Of a DNA stretch of 64,000 nucleotides, positions 34,222 to 42,118 are shown one piece after another; positions within the stretch are counted from its first letter, which is position 1, and each line of letters starts with the position of its first letter. The position numbers and the translations under genes are program-made. The stretch is taken from positions 1,071,426 through 1,135,425 of the forward strand of contig NZ_JAIEZN010000001.1 of NCBI RefSeq assembly GCF_020169335.1, written 5' to 3'. The notes below the pieces were generated by a model. The model had not been told where the DNA came from, ran no database searches, and was given only the letters and a program-made list of their open reading frames with translations. Origin of the DNA: Devosia aquimaris (lineage in GTDB: Bacteria > Pseudomonadota > Alphaproteobacteria > Rhizobiales > Devosiaceae).

Positions 34222-34814
34222 GGCAATGTCCCGGCCGATACAGCGGCCTCGATCTGATCAACCGCAGCGGCCAGTCGTTCGTCGATGACATGCAGATATT
34301 GCGTCCAATCGGTGACGTGGCTTAGCTCCTGGGCACCGTCGGAGATACCGCGCAAGGCAATCAGCGGAACGTCAAAGACCTGACAGGCACGGAGCACCGC
34401 ATAGGTCTCCATATCCACCATGTCTGCGTCGATCGCGTCGTAGGCGGCGCCTGACACGATATCGGCGCCTGTCGATAGCCTGGCTTTTGCTATGCCCGGC
34501 ACACTCAGGGGCAGAGGCTGGACGGGCGCGAGGTCCAGAAACGGTGTCTGTCCCTTGGGAAACCCGAGTGCCGAAGCATCCATGTCCCGGTAGCTGACCG
34601 AGCTGGCCTGATAGACACCACACTGCTGCAACATGCGCGAGCCAGCCGACCCCAGCGACACCACCATTTTGGGCAAAGCCGGCGCGGTGGCTAGCGCCCG
34701 GGTCACCGCCACTGCCGCCTCTACAGGGCCGACGCCCGTCATCAGCGGCGCAATCCGCGCCCTGAGGTGGGGACCGTATTCGGCTTGTGCAGCCATGACG
34801 TAGAGGATGCTCAT
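34218..34814 (-). CDS. 5'-methylthioadenosine/S-adenosylhomocysteine nucleosidase-like protein
   Basis: About 198 residues of the nucleoside phosphorylase superfamily. MAAQAEYGPHL opens the domain, MTGVGPVEAAVAV (about 25-37) supplies the glycine loop, SLGSAGSRM follows, and DMVDMETYAVLRAC (about 134-147) is the purine/ribose-binding segment with the MET motif. The product would split MTA or SAH into adenine and thio-ribose compounds. It is shorter than E. coli Pfs (232). An upstream extension of the frame is rejected because the ATG at 34814 begins the conserved strand. Confidence 0.8.
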   Translation of the reverse strand: MSILYVMAAQAEYGPHLRARIAPLMTGVGPVEAAVAVTRALATAPALPKMVVSLGSAGSRMLQQCGVYQASSVSYRDMDASALGFPKGQTPFLDLAPVQPLPLSVPGIAKARLSTGADIVSGAAYDAIDADMVDMETYAVLRACQVFDVPLIALRGISDGAQELSHVTDWTQYLHVIDERLAAAVDQIEAAVSAGTLP

Positions 34815-34938
34815 GCTTGCAAAGCTAGCATAGCTGGCAGGCTTGCGAAGCCGGATTGTTACCGCTTCGGTAAGGAGCGTGTGACAATCTGAAGTTATTG
34901 CGCGGCCGCACCGGTCGACAAGGCAGCAGGAACCCAAA

Positions 34939-35238
34939 GTGCGTTTCGCAGAGATCGGCAATTCCAGGGAATGGACCGAACCAGGCTGGCAGGGGCAGCA
35001 ATCTGTCAGTGACCGGGTGAGCGTCGAAGACGTCGAGGCAGAGGCCACCCGTCGTCTGCGTGCAGTCCGGCTGCACGAATGGCGACGTCGCGAGTTTCTC
35101 ACCGGGCTGCCCGTGCCGGAAGATCTGCGGCAATATGCTCAGCAAGTCGAATTTGCCATGAAGGCAATCTGCTGCCTGTCGCGCATTCCTCACGACTTTG
35201 ACAGCGACGTCTACTGGCCGCGGCAACTCGATCTCTAG
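34939..35238 (+). CDS. Hypothetical protein
   Basis: 99 residues from GTG 34939 after AGGA. Polar, Arg/Glu-rich, with a helical middle (VEDVEAEATRRLRAVRLHEW) and a C-terminal EFAMKAICCLSRIP segment with paired cysteines. No family recognised. Codon use matches neighbours, and the frame is closed by a stop followed within 10 bases by a hairpin. Confidence 0.6.
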   Translation: MRFAEIGNSREWTEPGWQGQQSVSDRVSVEDVEAEATRRLRAVRLHEWRRREFLTGLPVPEDLRQYAQQVEFAMKAICCLSRIPHDFDSDVYWPRQLDL

Positions 35239-35246
35239 GGAGCAAA

Positions 35247-35270
35247 AGGCGCGACGATCTTGCCGCGCCT
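35247..35270 (-). terminator. Terminator of the universal stress protein gene
   Basis: On the minus strand the 7-bp stem AGGCGCG/CGCGCCT with a 10-base loop is followed by TTTTGCT. It lies 15 bases after the usp stop and may also end the convergent hypothetical gene. Confidence 0.65.
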
Positions 35271-35284
35271 GGTGCTGGCGAAGG

Positions 35285-36103
35285 CTAGTTCGAGAGCAGA
35301 CGGTGGATACCGTTCGTGCCCAATAGGCCGCGTGTCATGCCACCAACAAGCCATTGGCGCAGGCGGCTGTGGCCGTAGGCGCCGCTAACGACGAGATCGG
35401 CACCGGCGTCCTTGGCGGCCTTCGCGATTGTTTCGGCAACGCCACCTTCGTTGGGCAACACGTCACCGCGCGCCTTCACGTCATGAGACTGCAGCCAGGC
35501 AACTGCGTCCTGCATGCTGGCGCGCTCGCTTGCCAGGTTGCCTTCGTCGATGACCAGCACCTGAACGTCGCTGGCGGCCTTAAGAAAGGGCAGGGCATCC
35601 ACGATGGCGCGTCGGGCTTCCTTGGTGTCCTTCCACGCCACTACAATCTTGTCGCCAACAACTTTGCCGGCACCTTCGGCTGCAATCAGGACGGGGCGCC
35701 CGGCGCCGAGGAGCACTTCGCCGATATCGATCGCGCTGGCCGCGTCTTGCCCCTTGTTTTCACTTGCGCCCAACACAATCAGGTCTGTTGTGCGCGCCAA
35801 ATCGATCAGGCCGTTGGCGGGCCACTGCACGCCGCCCACCCATTTGTGGGCAATGGTGTCTGGCACAGCCGCGAGGAAATGCTCCTTGGCGCGGGCAACG
35901 CCCTGCTCAATGACCTGCATCTGTTCAACATAGAGCGCTCCCGCCACATCGCCTGCGCCCACAGTGGTTGTCACAGGCGGCTGCGCGGAACTGAACCCGG
36001 TCAAAGTGGCTTTGTGCTGGGTCGCCAAGTCGACTGCCAGAGACAGCAGCTCGGGCTGGTCCATCTCAACGTTAAGGCCGACGACGATATTGCGAATGTC
36101 CAT
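35285..36103 (-). CDS. Universal stress protein, tandem UspA domains
   Basis: 272 residues with two Usp-like halves. The N-terminal half starts IRNIVVGLNVEMDQPELLSL; the C-terminal half has KIVVAWKDTKEARRAI and ends with the ATP-binding loop GAYGHSRLRQWLVGGMTRGLL in overlapping parts (G-x2-G-x9-G type, about 241-259). Such proteins support survival under oxygen limitation or other stress. A canonical FNR-type box lies about 60 bases upstream of the start with a plausible -10 (TATTAG) between them, so anaerobic induction is likely. RBS GAAGGAG. Confidence 0.92.
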   Translation of the reverse strand: MDIRNIVVGLNVEMDQPELLSLAVDLATQHKATLTGFSSAQPPVTTTVGAGDVAGALYVEQMQVIEQGVARAKEHFLAAVPDTIAHKWVGGVQWPANGLIDLARTTDLIVLGASENKGQDAASAIDIGEVLLGAGRPVLIAAEGAGKVVGDKIVVAWKDTKEARRAIVDALPFLKAASDVQVLVIDEGNLASERASMQDAVAWLQSHDVKARGDVLPNEGGVAETIAKAAKDAGADLVVSGAYGHSRLRQWLVGGMTRGLLGTNGIHRLLSN

Positions 36104-36155
36104 CTCGGGTCTCCTTCAATGTGGCTCCACCCTAATATGGTGATGCGTCAATTGT

Positions 36156-36169
36156 TTGATCAGGATCAA
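36156..36169 (-). promoter_or_regulatory. FNR/FixK-type box upstream of the universal stress gene
   Basis: TTGAT-CAGG-ATCAA is a perfect match to the FNR/FixK/Anr consensus TTGAT-N4-ATCAA. A TATTAG -10 (36137-36132 on the minus strand) would place the box close to -40, the class II activator position, for the gene starting at 36103. Confidence 0.75.
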
Positions 36170-36239
36170 CCGCAAACAAATTCAGGTCGCGACGGTATCC
36201 CTTCAGGTAGGGCAGAGCTGGGCTCATTCCAAGGGATTT

Positions 36240-36267
36240 GCGCCGGGTCGCACATGCCGCCCGGCGC
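36240..36267 (-). terminator. Possible hairpin after the first iron-binding-protein gene
   Basis: GCGCCGGG (36240-36247) and CCCGGCGC (36260-36267) form a perfect 8-bp stem with a 12-base loop, 12 bases beyond the minus-strand gene's stop. No U-run follows in that direction, so its strength as a terminator is doubtful. Confidence 0.4.
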
Positions 36268-36278
36268 TAGTTTATTGC

Positions 36279-37199
36279 CTACGGGGTGACCGGCGGCAGG
36301 GTGGCGCCATAGATCTCGGCCAGGTCATCGAGCATCATATAGGCGCAATAGATGCCGCCGCCGGCATTCCAGGCCAGTTCGCTCACGCGCTGCGCCCGGC
36401 CAGCCTTCACCGCATCCAGGTTCTGCCACAGCGGGTCAGCAAGCCATTCGTCGAGATTGGCCTTGTCATCCTGGGCGTCATTGTCGGCAGAGAAGTAGAA
36501 GATGCGATCGCCGGCCATGTCTGGAATGCGCTCCTTGGTCACCTCCTCGAACGTTTGGTCCTTGTCCTGCGCTGGTGGGCGGGCAAAGCCCACCAGGCCC
36601 AGCACCACGCCGGGGAAACTGGCCTTCTGGTAGATGCGCACACGCGACGGCGAGAAGCGCACCATCGAGATCTCGTCCTCGACGCCCTCGCCAATGGCTG
36701 CCGCCAACGCATCGGCCCGCGCTTCCAGTTCTGCCACATTGGTCCTGGCCTTGTCGCCCAGCCCCAGCACCTCGCCATAGAACTGGTAGTTTTCCAGCCA
36801 GGTGGCGCCCAGTGTCTCCGACATCACCGTGGGGGCAATGGCCGAGAGCTGGGTATAGATCTTCTCCTGACGCACTTTGGAGCCAATGATCAGGTCCGGC
36901 TCCAGAGCGGCCACCAATTCGAGATTGATGGCCGTCTCGGTGCCCAGCGATACCGCGTTCCCCAGCAGGGGTTGCAGGTGCGCATAGAACGGGTCGGCGT
37001 CCCAGCTTTGCGCCGCTCCCACCGGAACGACACCCAGATGCAACAGCGCCTCGGTGCCCTCATTGGTGAGGATCACCACCCGTTGCGGGTGTTCGGGCAC
37101 GTCCGTCGTACCCATCGCGTGGGTCACCTCGTGGGCAGAGGCGGGCAGGGCCGCCAGCATAAAGGCAACGGCACAGCCGGCCAGGAAACGCAATGGCAT
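36279..37199 (-). CDS. Ferric-siderophore ABC transporter substrate-binding protein (paralogue 1)
   Basis: 306-residue periplasmic binding protein of the FecB/FhuD/YfiY class. A Sec signal peptide (LAGCAVAFMLAALPASA|HE, about 5-23) is followed by HAMGTTDVPEHPQRVVILTN, the usual opening of iron(III)-dicitrate/siderophore binders, and NLELVAALEPDLIIGS. It is a tandem duplicate of the next gene upstream, with identical length and closely similar order of motifs. The ATG at 37199 begins the signal peptide. It probably delivers an iron chelate to the divergently encoded permeases. Confidence 0.9.
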   Translation of the reverse strand: MPLRFLAGCAVAFMLAALPASAHEVTHAMGTTDVPEHPQRVVILTNEGTEALLHLGVVPVGAAQSWDADPFYAHLQPLLGNAVSLGTETAINLELVAALEPDLIIGSKVRQEKIYTQLSAIAPTVMSETLGATWLENYQFYGEVLGLGDKARTNVAELEARADALAAAIGEGVEDEISMVRFSPSRVRIYQKASFPGVVLGLVGFARPPAQDKDQTFEEVTKERIPDMAGDRIFYFSADNDAQDDKANLDEWLADPLWQNLDAVKAGRAQRVSELAWNAGGGIYCAYMMLDDLAEIYGATLPPVTP

Positions 37200-37244
37200 G
37201 GTCAAACTCTCAAATAGACTTGGCAATATGCGGCAGGAACGGGA

Positions 37245-38165
37245 TTAGCGGGTCGAGGCGAGGCCGAAATTGGCCTCAAGATCGTCCAGCATCAGGTTGG
37301 CGGCGATATAGCCGCCGGCCGTATTCCAGATGGCGTCCGACACCGGATAGGCCTTGCCGGCCTTGACCACGGGCAAGTTCAGCCACAGCGGATCGGCCAG
37401 CCAGTCACTGGCTTGGTTGTCGCCGGCGCCGTCGCCGGTCTCATAGACGAAGTAGAACAGGCGGTCGCCGTCCAGGTCCGGGATGCGTTCCTTGCCGATC
37501 TCGTCGGCAAACGTGTCCTGGTCCTGAACAGCCGGACGGGCAAAGCCGATCTCCGACAGGATCAGGCCTGCAAAAGTGTCCTTGTAGTACATGCGGGTCA
37601 TCGATGGCATGAAGCGCGCCAGAGAAATGCGCTCCTTGAGCAGGGGACCGGCTTCCTCGGCCAGCTTCTTCACCCTGGCGTCGAAGGATGCCAGCGCCGC
37701 AGCGCCTGCCTCAGCCTTCCCGGCGGCTTCGGTGTAGAGTGCCATGTTGATCTTCCAATCCCCGCGCAGCCGCTCTGACATCACGGTCGGAGCAATGGCC
37801 GAGAGCTGCTGGTAGATCTTTTCCTGCCGCGTCTTGTTGCCGATGATCAGATCCGGCTGCAGTGCGGCGATGGCCTCGAGGTCGACCGCTGATTCCTCAC
37901 CCACCACGGTCACCTCGGCCATCTGGGCGGCGATATGGTCATACCACGGATTGCCAAGCCAGGAGCGCACTGCACCAACCGGCGTGACGCCCACCGCCAG
38001 CAGCGCCTCTGTGCCCTCGTTGGTCAGAACGACAATGCGCTGCGGTTCATCGGGAACCTCTGTGACGCCCATGGCGTGGGTGATTTCGCGTGCCATCGCG
38101 GTCTGTAGCCCGGCCAGCATGGCCAGCGCCACGATGGCAGCGCGAGTGGATCGAAGCAGGGACAT
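37245..38165 (-). CDS. Ferric-siderophore ABC transporter substrate-binding protein (paralogue 2)
   Basis: 306 residues, paralogue of the downstream gene and in the promoter-proximal position. Signal peptide LRSTRAAIVALAMLAGLQTAMA (in part), then EITHAMGVTEVPDEPQRIVV, DLEAIAALQPDLIIGNKTRQ and the C-terminal DPLWLNLPVVKAGKAYPV. Shared blocks with paralogue 1 include TNEGTEALL, RQEKIY.QLSAIAPTVMSE and KERIPD. Two binders with one permease set suggest two related chelates. The start at 38165 faces a 107-base divergent promoter with two RirA-type boxes. Confidence 0.9.
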   Translation of the reverse strand: MSLLRSTRAAIVALAMLAGLQTAMAREITHAMGVTEVPDEPQRIVVLTNEGTEALLAVGVTPVGAVRSWLGNPWYDHIAAQMAEVTVVGEESAVDLEAIAALQPDLIIGNKTRQEKIYQQLSAIAPTVMSERLRGDWKINMALYTEAAGKAEAGAAALASFDARVKKLAEEAGPLLKERISLARFMPSMTRMYYKDTFAGLILSEIGFARPAVQDQDTFADEIGKERIPDLDGDRLFYFVYETGDGAGDNQASDWLADPLWLNLPVVKAGKAYPVSDAIWNTAGGYIAANLMLDDLEANFGLASTR

Positions 38166-38200
38166 TTGCACTCTCTAACTTGACAAGGTGGGTCATAAAA

Positions 38201-38215
38201 TGATCTGCGCAATCA
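38201..38215. promoter_or_regulatory. RirA-type iron-rhodo box 1 (TGA-N9-TCA)
   Basis: TGATCTGCGCAATCA fits the TGA-N9-TCA iron-rhodo box used by the iron regulator RirA in Rhizobiales. It lies 36 bases upstream of the minus-strand binding-protein gene. Confidence 0.6.
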
Positions 38216-38229
38216 GACAGAAACTAATA

Positions 38230-38244
38230 TGACTGTCAATCTCA
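38230..38244. promoter_or_regulatory. RirA-type iron-rhodo box 2 (TGA-N9-TCA)
   Basis: TGACTGTCAATCTCA is a second TGA-N9-TCA match, 29 bases from the first and 16-28 bases before the possible starts of the plus-strand permease gene. The pair could repress both directions when iron is sufficient. Confidence 0.58.
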
Positions 38245-38272
38245 AGTTACGGGTGTCGCCTTGAGCCAAGCC

Positions 38273-39280
38273 ATGACCGTCCCGCGCGTCCAATCGGCCC
38301 GGCAAAGCTTTGCAATCACTATTGCAAGCCTCACGCTGCTGCTGATTGCGGCCATGTTGGTCAGCGCCACCGTGGGCTATCGGCTCTATGGGCTTGACCA
38401 GCTTTATCAGGCGATTTTCGCCTTCGATGGATCAGAGACGGCGACGGTTCTGGTGAATCTGCGCCTGCCGCGGGCCATCCTTGCTCCAATGGTCGGCGCG
38501 GGCCTCGGAGTCGCCGGCGTGCTGGTGCAGACACTCTCGCGCAACCGTATTGCCTCGCCGGATACCCTGGGCCTCAATGCCGGCGCGTCGTTGGCCGTCG
38601 TCCTGGCCAGCGCCACGCTGGGCATCAGCTCGCTGGCTGGCCTGTCACTCGTTGCGGCACTCGGCGCGTTGCTCACCAGCATGCTGGTCTTTGCCATAGC
38701 GGCTGGGGCAGGGGGCATTTCCCCCATCCGCATCGTCCTCATCGGCGTAACCATTGCCGGGCTCGGCCAGTCCGTGGTGCAACTGATCCTCACCAGCAAT
38801 GAGGCGCAGATGCAGAACCTCATGTTCTGGCTGGCTGGCTCCTTTGTCGACCGCCCGATGGCCCTGGCCATCAATGGCCTGCCGTTCATTGCGGCCGGCG
38901 GTGCCATAGCCTTTGCACTCGTTCGTCCGCTCGACGCACTGCAGGCCGATGACGCAACGGCCGTCAGCCTCGGCGTTCCAGTGAGCCTGGTGCGTGTAGG
39001 CTGCTTTCTGGCGATCTCACTGCTTAGCGGCGCCGCTGTGGCCATGGCCGGGCCGGTCAGCTTTGTCGGCCTGGTGGTACCGCACGCGGCGCGTCGCCTC
39101 GCTGGCCTGCGCCATGGCCCGCTGATGCTGGCGGCCGCGCTGATCGGCGCGATCTACACCACGCTGGCCGATGTGCTTGCCCGTTTCGTCATCTATCCGG
39201 TCGAGGCGCCGGTGGGTGCCGTCACGGCGGTTGTGGGCGGCCTGGTGCTCGTGGTTCTGCTGCGCCGGAGGGCTGCATGA
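38273..39280 (+). CDS. Iron-siderophore ABC transporter permease (FecCD family), subunit 1
   Basis: About 335 residues with nine to ten helices. FecCD signatures: LVNLRLPRAILAPMVGAGLG (about 62-81), GVLVQTLSRNRIASPDTLGLNAG in parts, and near the end FVGLVVPHAARRLAG (about 261-275), the loop that contacts the ATPase. A TTG at 38261 is an alternative start; neither has a strong ribosome binding site. The following permease overlaps by 4 bases. Confidence 0.92.
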   Translation: MTVPRVQSARQSFAITIASLTLLLIAAMLVSATVGYRLYGLDQLYQAIFAFDGSETATVLVNLRLPRAILAPMVGAGLGVAGVLVQTLSRNRIASPDTLGLNAGASLAVVLASATLGISSLAGLSLVAALGALLTSMLVFAIAAGAGGISPIRIVLIGVTIAGLGQSVVQLILTSNEAQMQNLMFWLAGSFVDRPMALAINGLPFIAAGGAIAFALVRPLDALQADDATAVSLGVPVSLVRVGCFLAISLLSGAAVAMAGPVSFVGLVVPHAARRLAGLRHGPLMLAAALIGAIYTTLADVLARFVIYPVEAPVGAVTAVVGGLVLVVLLRRRAA

Positions 39281-40311
39281 GTTTGTTGGTCACACCCCTT
39301 TCAGCGTCCCGCGCGCCCTCCATGCTCGTGGTCATGGCATCTGCCCTTGTCCTGCTCGCGCTCTGTGGCGTTGCCTTCGGCTCGAGCTGGATTCCCATCG
39401 ACAAGGTGGCCGCCGTGATCCTCGGCGTCGGCGAGAAGACACAGTCCCTCATTGTGCTGCAACTGCGCCTGCCGCGCGTGGTCATCGCCATTCTTGCAGG
39501 CGGCGGAATGGCGGTCGCTGGCTTCCTGCTCCAGAAGATCACCCGCAACTCGTTGGCCTCTCCTGGCGTGCTCGGCGTCATCGACGGTGGCGCACTGGGT
39601 GTTGTGATCTTCCTGGCTGCGCTCTCCAATGAATCCAACACCCTGGTGACGTCCATCGTGTTTCAGCCCCTGGCAGCCATGGCCGGCGCGACCGTGGGGA
39701 TCGCCATGGTGTTCCTGCTGAGCGGACGGCAATCTGTCTCAGCCATACGACTGCTGCTGTTTGGCATTGCCGTGGGTGCCGTAGCCAAGGCCCTGGTCAT
39801 GGTCATGATGCTGATTGGTCCTATCTATCGCACCAGCCAGGCGGCCCGCTGGATTGCGGGCGCCGTCAATGAGGTGAACTGGACGGAAATCCAGATCACC
39901 GCTCTACTTCTGCTGCCGTTGCTGATCCTCGCGCTGGCGGTGGCGCGCAAGCTCCCACCCGCCGACCTTGATGAAGTCTCGGCTCGCAGCGTCGGGCTGG
40001 ACCTGCCGGTGTTCCGCATTCTTGTGTTTGCGGTGGCCGCGGCACTCACCGCCGTTTCGGTGGCCTTTGTCGGCGCCATCGGCTTTGTCGGTCTCATGGC
40101 GCCGCATCTGGCGCGGCTTATCGTCGGCCGCTCAACGGTGGCTGGCATCATCGGCAGCTTCCTGCTCGGCGCCTTCATGCTGGTCGGTGCCGATCTGGTG
40201 GTGCGCGTGCTGTTCTCGCCCACCGAGGTGCCGGCCGGCACGGTCACGGCCATCATTGGCGCCCCCTATTTCCTCTTCCTGCTCATGAGCAAGCAACGTG
40301 ATGACGGCTAA
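39277..40311 (+). CDS. Iron-siderophore ABC transporter permease (FecCD family), subunit 2
   Basis: 344 residues, FecCD permease partner. Typical blocks are LQLRLPRVVIAILAGGGMAV (about 62-81), FLLQKITRNSLASPGVLGV and FVGAIGFVGLMAPHLARLIV (about 265-284). With the preceding permease it forms a heterodimeric channel. The start overlaps by ATGA; its end overlaps the ATPase gene by 11 bases, so the three are translationally coupled. Confidence 0.93.
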   Translation: MSLLVTPLSASRAPSMLVVMASALVLLALCGVAFGSSWIPIDKVAAVILGVGEKTQSLIVLQLRLPRVVIAILAGGGMAVAGFLLQKITRNSLASPGVLGVIDGGALGVVIFLAALSNESNTLVTSIVFQPLAAMAGATVGIAMVFLLSGRQSVSAIRLLLFGIAVGAVAKALVMVMMLIGPIYRTSQAARWIAGAVNEVNWTEIQITALLLLPLLILALAVARKLPPADLDEVSARSVGLDLPVFRILVFAVAAALTAVSVAFVGAIGFVGLMAPHLARLIVGRSTVAGIIGSFLLGAFMLVGADLVVRVLFSPTEVPAGTVTAIIGAPYFLFLLMSKQRDDG

Positions 40312-41098
40312 TTCCGCCCCCAGCATTTCCATTGACGGTCTCACGCTTACCTACCCTGGCAAGACCGTGCTCGACTCCGTGTCGCTGGACATTCCGCGTG
40401 GCAAGATCACTGTCCTTGCCGGTCCCAATGGCTGCGGCAAGTCCACCTTGCTGCGCGCGATAAGGCGCCTCCATCGTCCCGCCGCCGGTCGGGTGTTGCT
40501 GGAGGAGATGGATGTGGCAGCGCTGTCCGAAAAGGCTCTGGCGCGCCAGATCGGCCTGCTCGCCCAGAACCCCTCGGCGCCAGAGGACATGACGGTAGAA
40601 GAGCTGGTTCGTCTCGGCCGCTATCCGCATCAGACCATGCTGCAACGCTGGGACGCGCAGGATACACGCGCGCTCGAGGCCGCCATGGCTGGCACCGGCG
40701 TCACCGGCCTGCGCGATCGCCCGCTTGGCTCGCTCTCAGGTGGGCAGCTACAGCGTGTCTGGATCGCCATGGTGCTGGCGCAGGAAACCGAAATCGTCTG
40801 CCTCGACGAGCCGGTCAACCATCTCGATCTCGCCCACCAGCTCGATTGTCTCGATCTCGTGCGCCAGCTCAACGCCGAATTCGGTCGCACGGTCGTCCTC
40901 GTTCTGCACGATCTCAACCTCGCCGCTCGTTATGCCGACCAGCTCGTCTTCATGCGCGATGGCGGTGTTGCCGCCTGCGGCACGCCCGACGAGCTGATGA
41001 CCGAGGCCCTGATTGCTCAGGTCTTCAATGTCGATGCCATGATCATTACCGACCCGGCCTATGGCCGCCCGCTCTGCCTGCCGCTGCGGACCTGCTAG
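40301..41098 (+). CDS. Iron-siderophore ABC transporter ATP-binding protein
   Basis: 265-residue FecE/FhuC-type ATPase. Walker A LAGPNGCGKSTLLRA (about 34-48), Q-loop IGLLAQNP, signature GSLSGGQLQRVWIAMVLAQ (about 146-164), Walker B IVCLDEPVNHLDL, and switch His in VLVLHDLNLAARYAD. ATG 40301 is used rather than the GTG 3 bases earlier. Last gene of the uptake operon; no regulator or outer-membrane receptor is adjacent. Confidence 0.93.
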   Translation: MTANSAPSISIDGLTLTYPGKTVLDSVSLDIPRGKITVLAGPNGCGKSTLLRAIRRLHRPAAGRVLLEEMDVAALSEKALARQIGLLAQNPSAPEDMTVEELVRLGRYPHQTMLQRWDAQDTRALEAAMAGTGVTGLRDRPLGSLSGGQLQRVWIAMVLAQETEIVCLDEPVNHLDLAHQLDCLDLVRQLNAEFGRTVVLVLHDLNLAARYADQLVFMRDGGVAACGTPDELMTEALIAQVFNVDAMIITDPAYGRPLCLPLRTC

Positions 41099-41132
41099 TT
41101 CAGCGTAAACCGAAGGATTGGCGCGGCAGCCC

Positions 41133-41858
41133 CTAGCGCGACAACGCCTCGCGCAGGGGCAGACCGGTGTTCTGGCGCAGGTCGAGGTCTGCCTCGATGT
41201 GATTGATATGGGTGACAAGGAGCTGTGCCGCGCGCTCGCCGTCGCCAGCCTCCAGCGCAGCCAGGATATCGGCATGCTCATTGTGTCCGCAGCTCGATGC
41301 GCCCGAATTGCCATAAAGCGCAATCACCAGCGACGAGCGCGCCACCAGTTCTTCCATGAACCGGTGCAGGATCACATTGCCCGCGATGCTCGCCAGTAGC
41401 AGGTGAAAATCCCCCGATGCGCGGATCTCAGCGCGTCGGGCGAGGGCGCCTCGCTCGGCCAACAGCCGGCTTTCCTCGATCAACTGCGTGCGAAAGGTCG
41501 CGATATCGCTTGGGCTGAGCCGGCCGGCAGCCGCCCGCGCAATGCCGGGCTCGATCAGCCGGCGCGAGTCGAACACCTGGCGCGCCTCTTCCGGGCTTGG
41601 ATTGGCGACAAAGGCGCCGCGATTGCGTTCCGACTTCACCAGACCCTCAAAGGCCAATGCCTGCAACGCAGCGCGTACCACGGTGCGGCTCACGTCAAAC
41701 AACGTGCCTACTTCGGCTTCCGACAGTTTGGTGCCCGGTGCCAGCCGGCGATCCACGATGGCATCGCGCAAGTGGTCGCGGATGGTCATGGCGCGGTCTT
41801 CGCCAGCCTGGGCCGGTGGCGAGTTCAATTGCGTCAGTTGGGGGTCGGCGATGGTCAT
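41133..41858 (-). CDS. GntR family regulator (FadR subfamily, FCD domain)
   Basis: 241 residues. The winged helix spans about 25-90 (LAPGTKLSEAEVGTLFDVSR, then TVVRAALQALAFEGLV). The FCD ligand-binding domain fills the rest: DSRRLIEPGIARAAA, DFHLLLASIAGN and HNEHADILAALEAGD supply the Asp/His metal-binding residues. It diverges from the transporter/racemase operon and lies 77 bases from an ATTGCATACAAT palindrome like known FCD-regulator operators, so it is the probable repressor of that operon. Confidence 0.9.
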   Translation of the reverse strand: MTIADPQLTQLNSPPAQAGEDRAMTIRDHLRDAIVDRRLAPGTKLSEAEVGTLFDVSRTVVRAALQALAFEGLVKSERNRGAFVANPSPEEARQVFDSRRLIEPGIARAAAGRLSPSDIATFRTQLIEESRLLAERGALARRAEIRASGDFHLLLASIAGNVILHRFMEELVARSSLVIALYGNSGASSCGHNEHADILAALEAGDGERAAQLLVTHINHIEADLDLRQNTGLPLREALSR

Positions 41859-41935
41859 GGTTCACCTTGTCGCTCTTTCATAGAAAGAATCCAGCCGAAG
41901 CGAAAGGGAATTGTCGCACACGATCTGGTCGCAAT

Positions 41936-41947
41936 ATTGCATACAAT
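41936..41947. promoter_or_regulatory. GntR/FCD-type operator candidate
   Basis: ATTGCATACAAT is a near-perfect palindrome (one mismatched pair) close to the ATTGTATACAAT type bound by several FadR-subfamily regulators. It sits in the 260-base divergent region between the GntR gene and the transporter operon. Confidence 0.5.
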
Positions 41948-42071
41948 CTGGGCGAGAAATGTGCGCAACTGCTTAATTTCCAAGCAGAGACGCAATGCGC
42001 CTCAAAATAGGGCGGCTGCTGTGCAGTGGTTTTTCCTTTGCGTCGCAACACCTTGGCGCCGCGGCGCGCAA

Positions 42072-42088
42072 TTGGCACGGGTCATGCA
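42072..42088 (+). promoter_or_regulatory. Sigma-54 promoter candidate of the transporter/racemase operon
   Basis: TTGGCACGGGTCATGCA has the -24 GG (42074-42075) and -12 GC (42086-42087) ten bases apart and differs from TTGGCACG-N4-TTGCA at a single base. The predicted start near 42099 leaves a 20-base leader containing GGGAG before the ATG at 42119. Such promoters need an RpoN-dependent activator and are common for nitrogen-source genes. Confidence 0.65.
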
Positions 42089-42118
42089 TAGCAAGAGGCG
42101 TTAACCCGGGAGCGCCGC

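Noticed and set aside
36240..36267. Strong intrinsic terminator for the iron-binding-protein gene
   Set aside because: The stem is good, but no U-run follows on the minus strand; kept only as a low-confidence hairpin.
42020..42042. Second sigma-54-like match (GG-N10-GC) upstream of the PotA-like gene
   Set aside because: The GG lacks the CAC context; the 42072 site is far closer to consensus and to the start codon.
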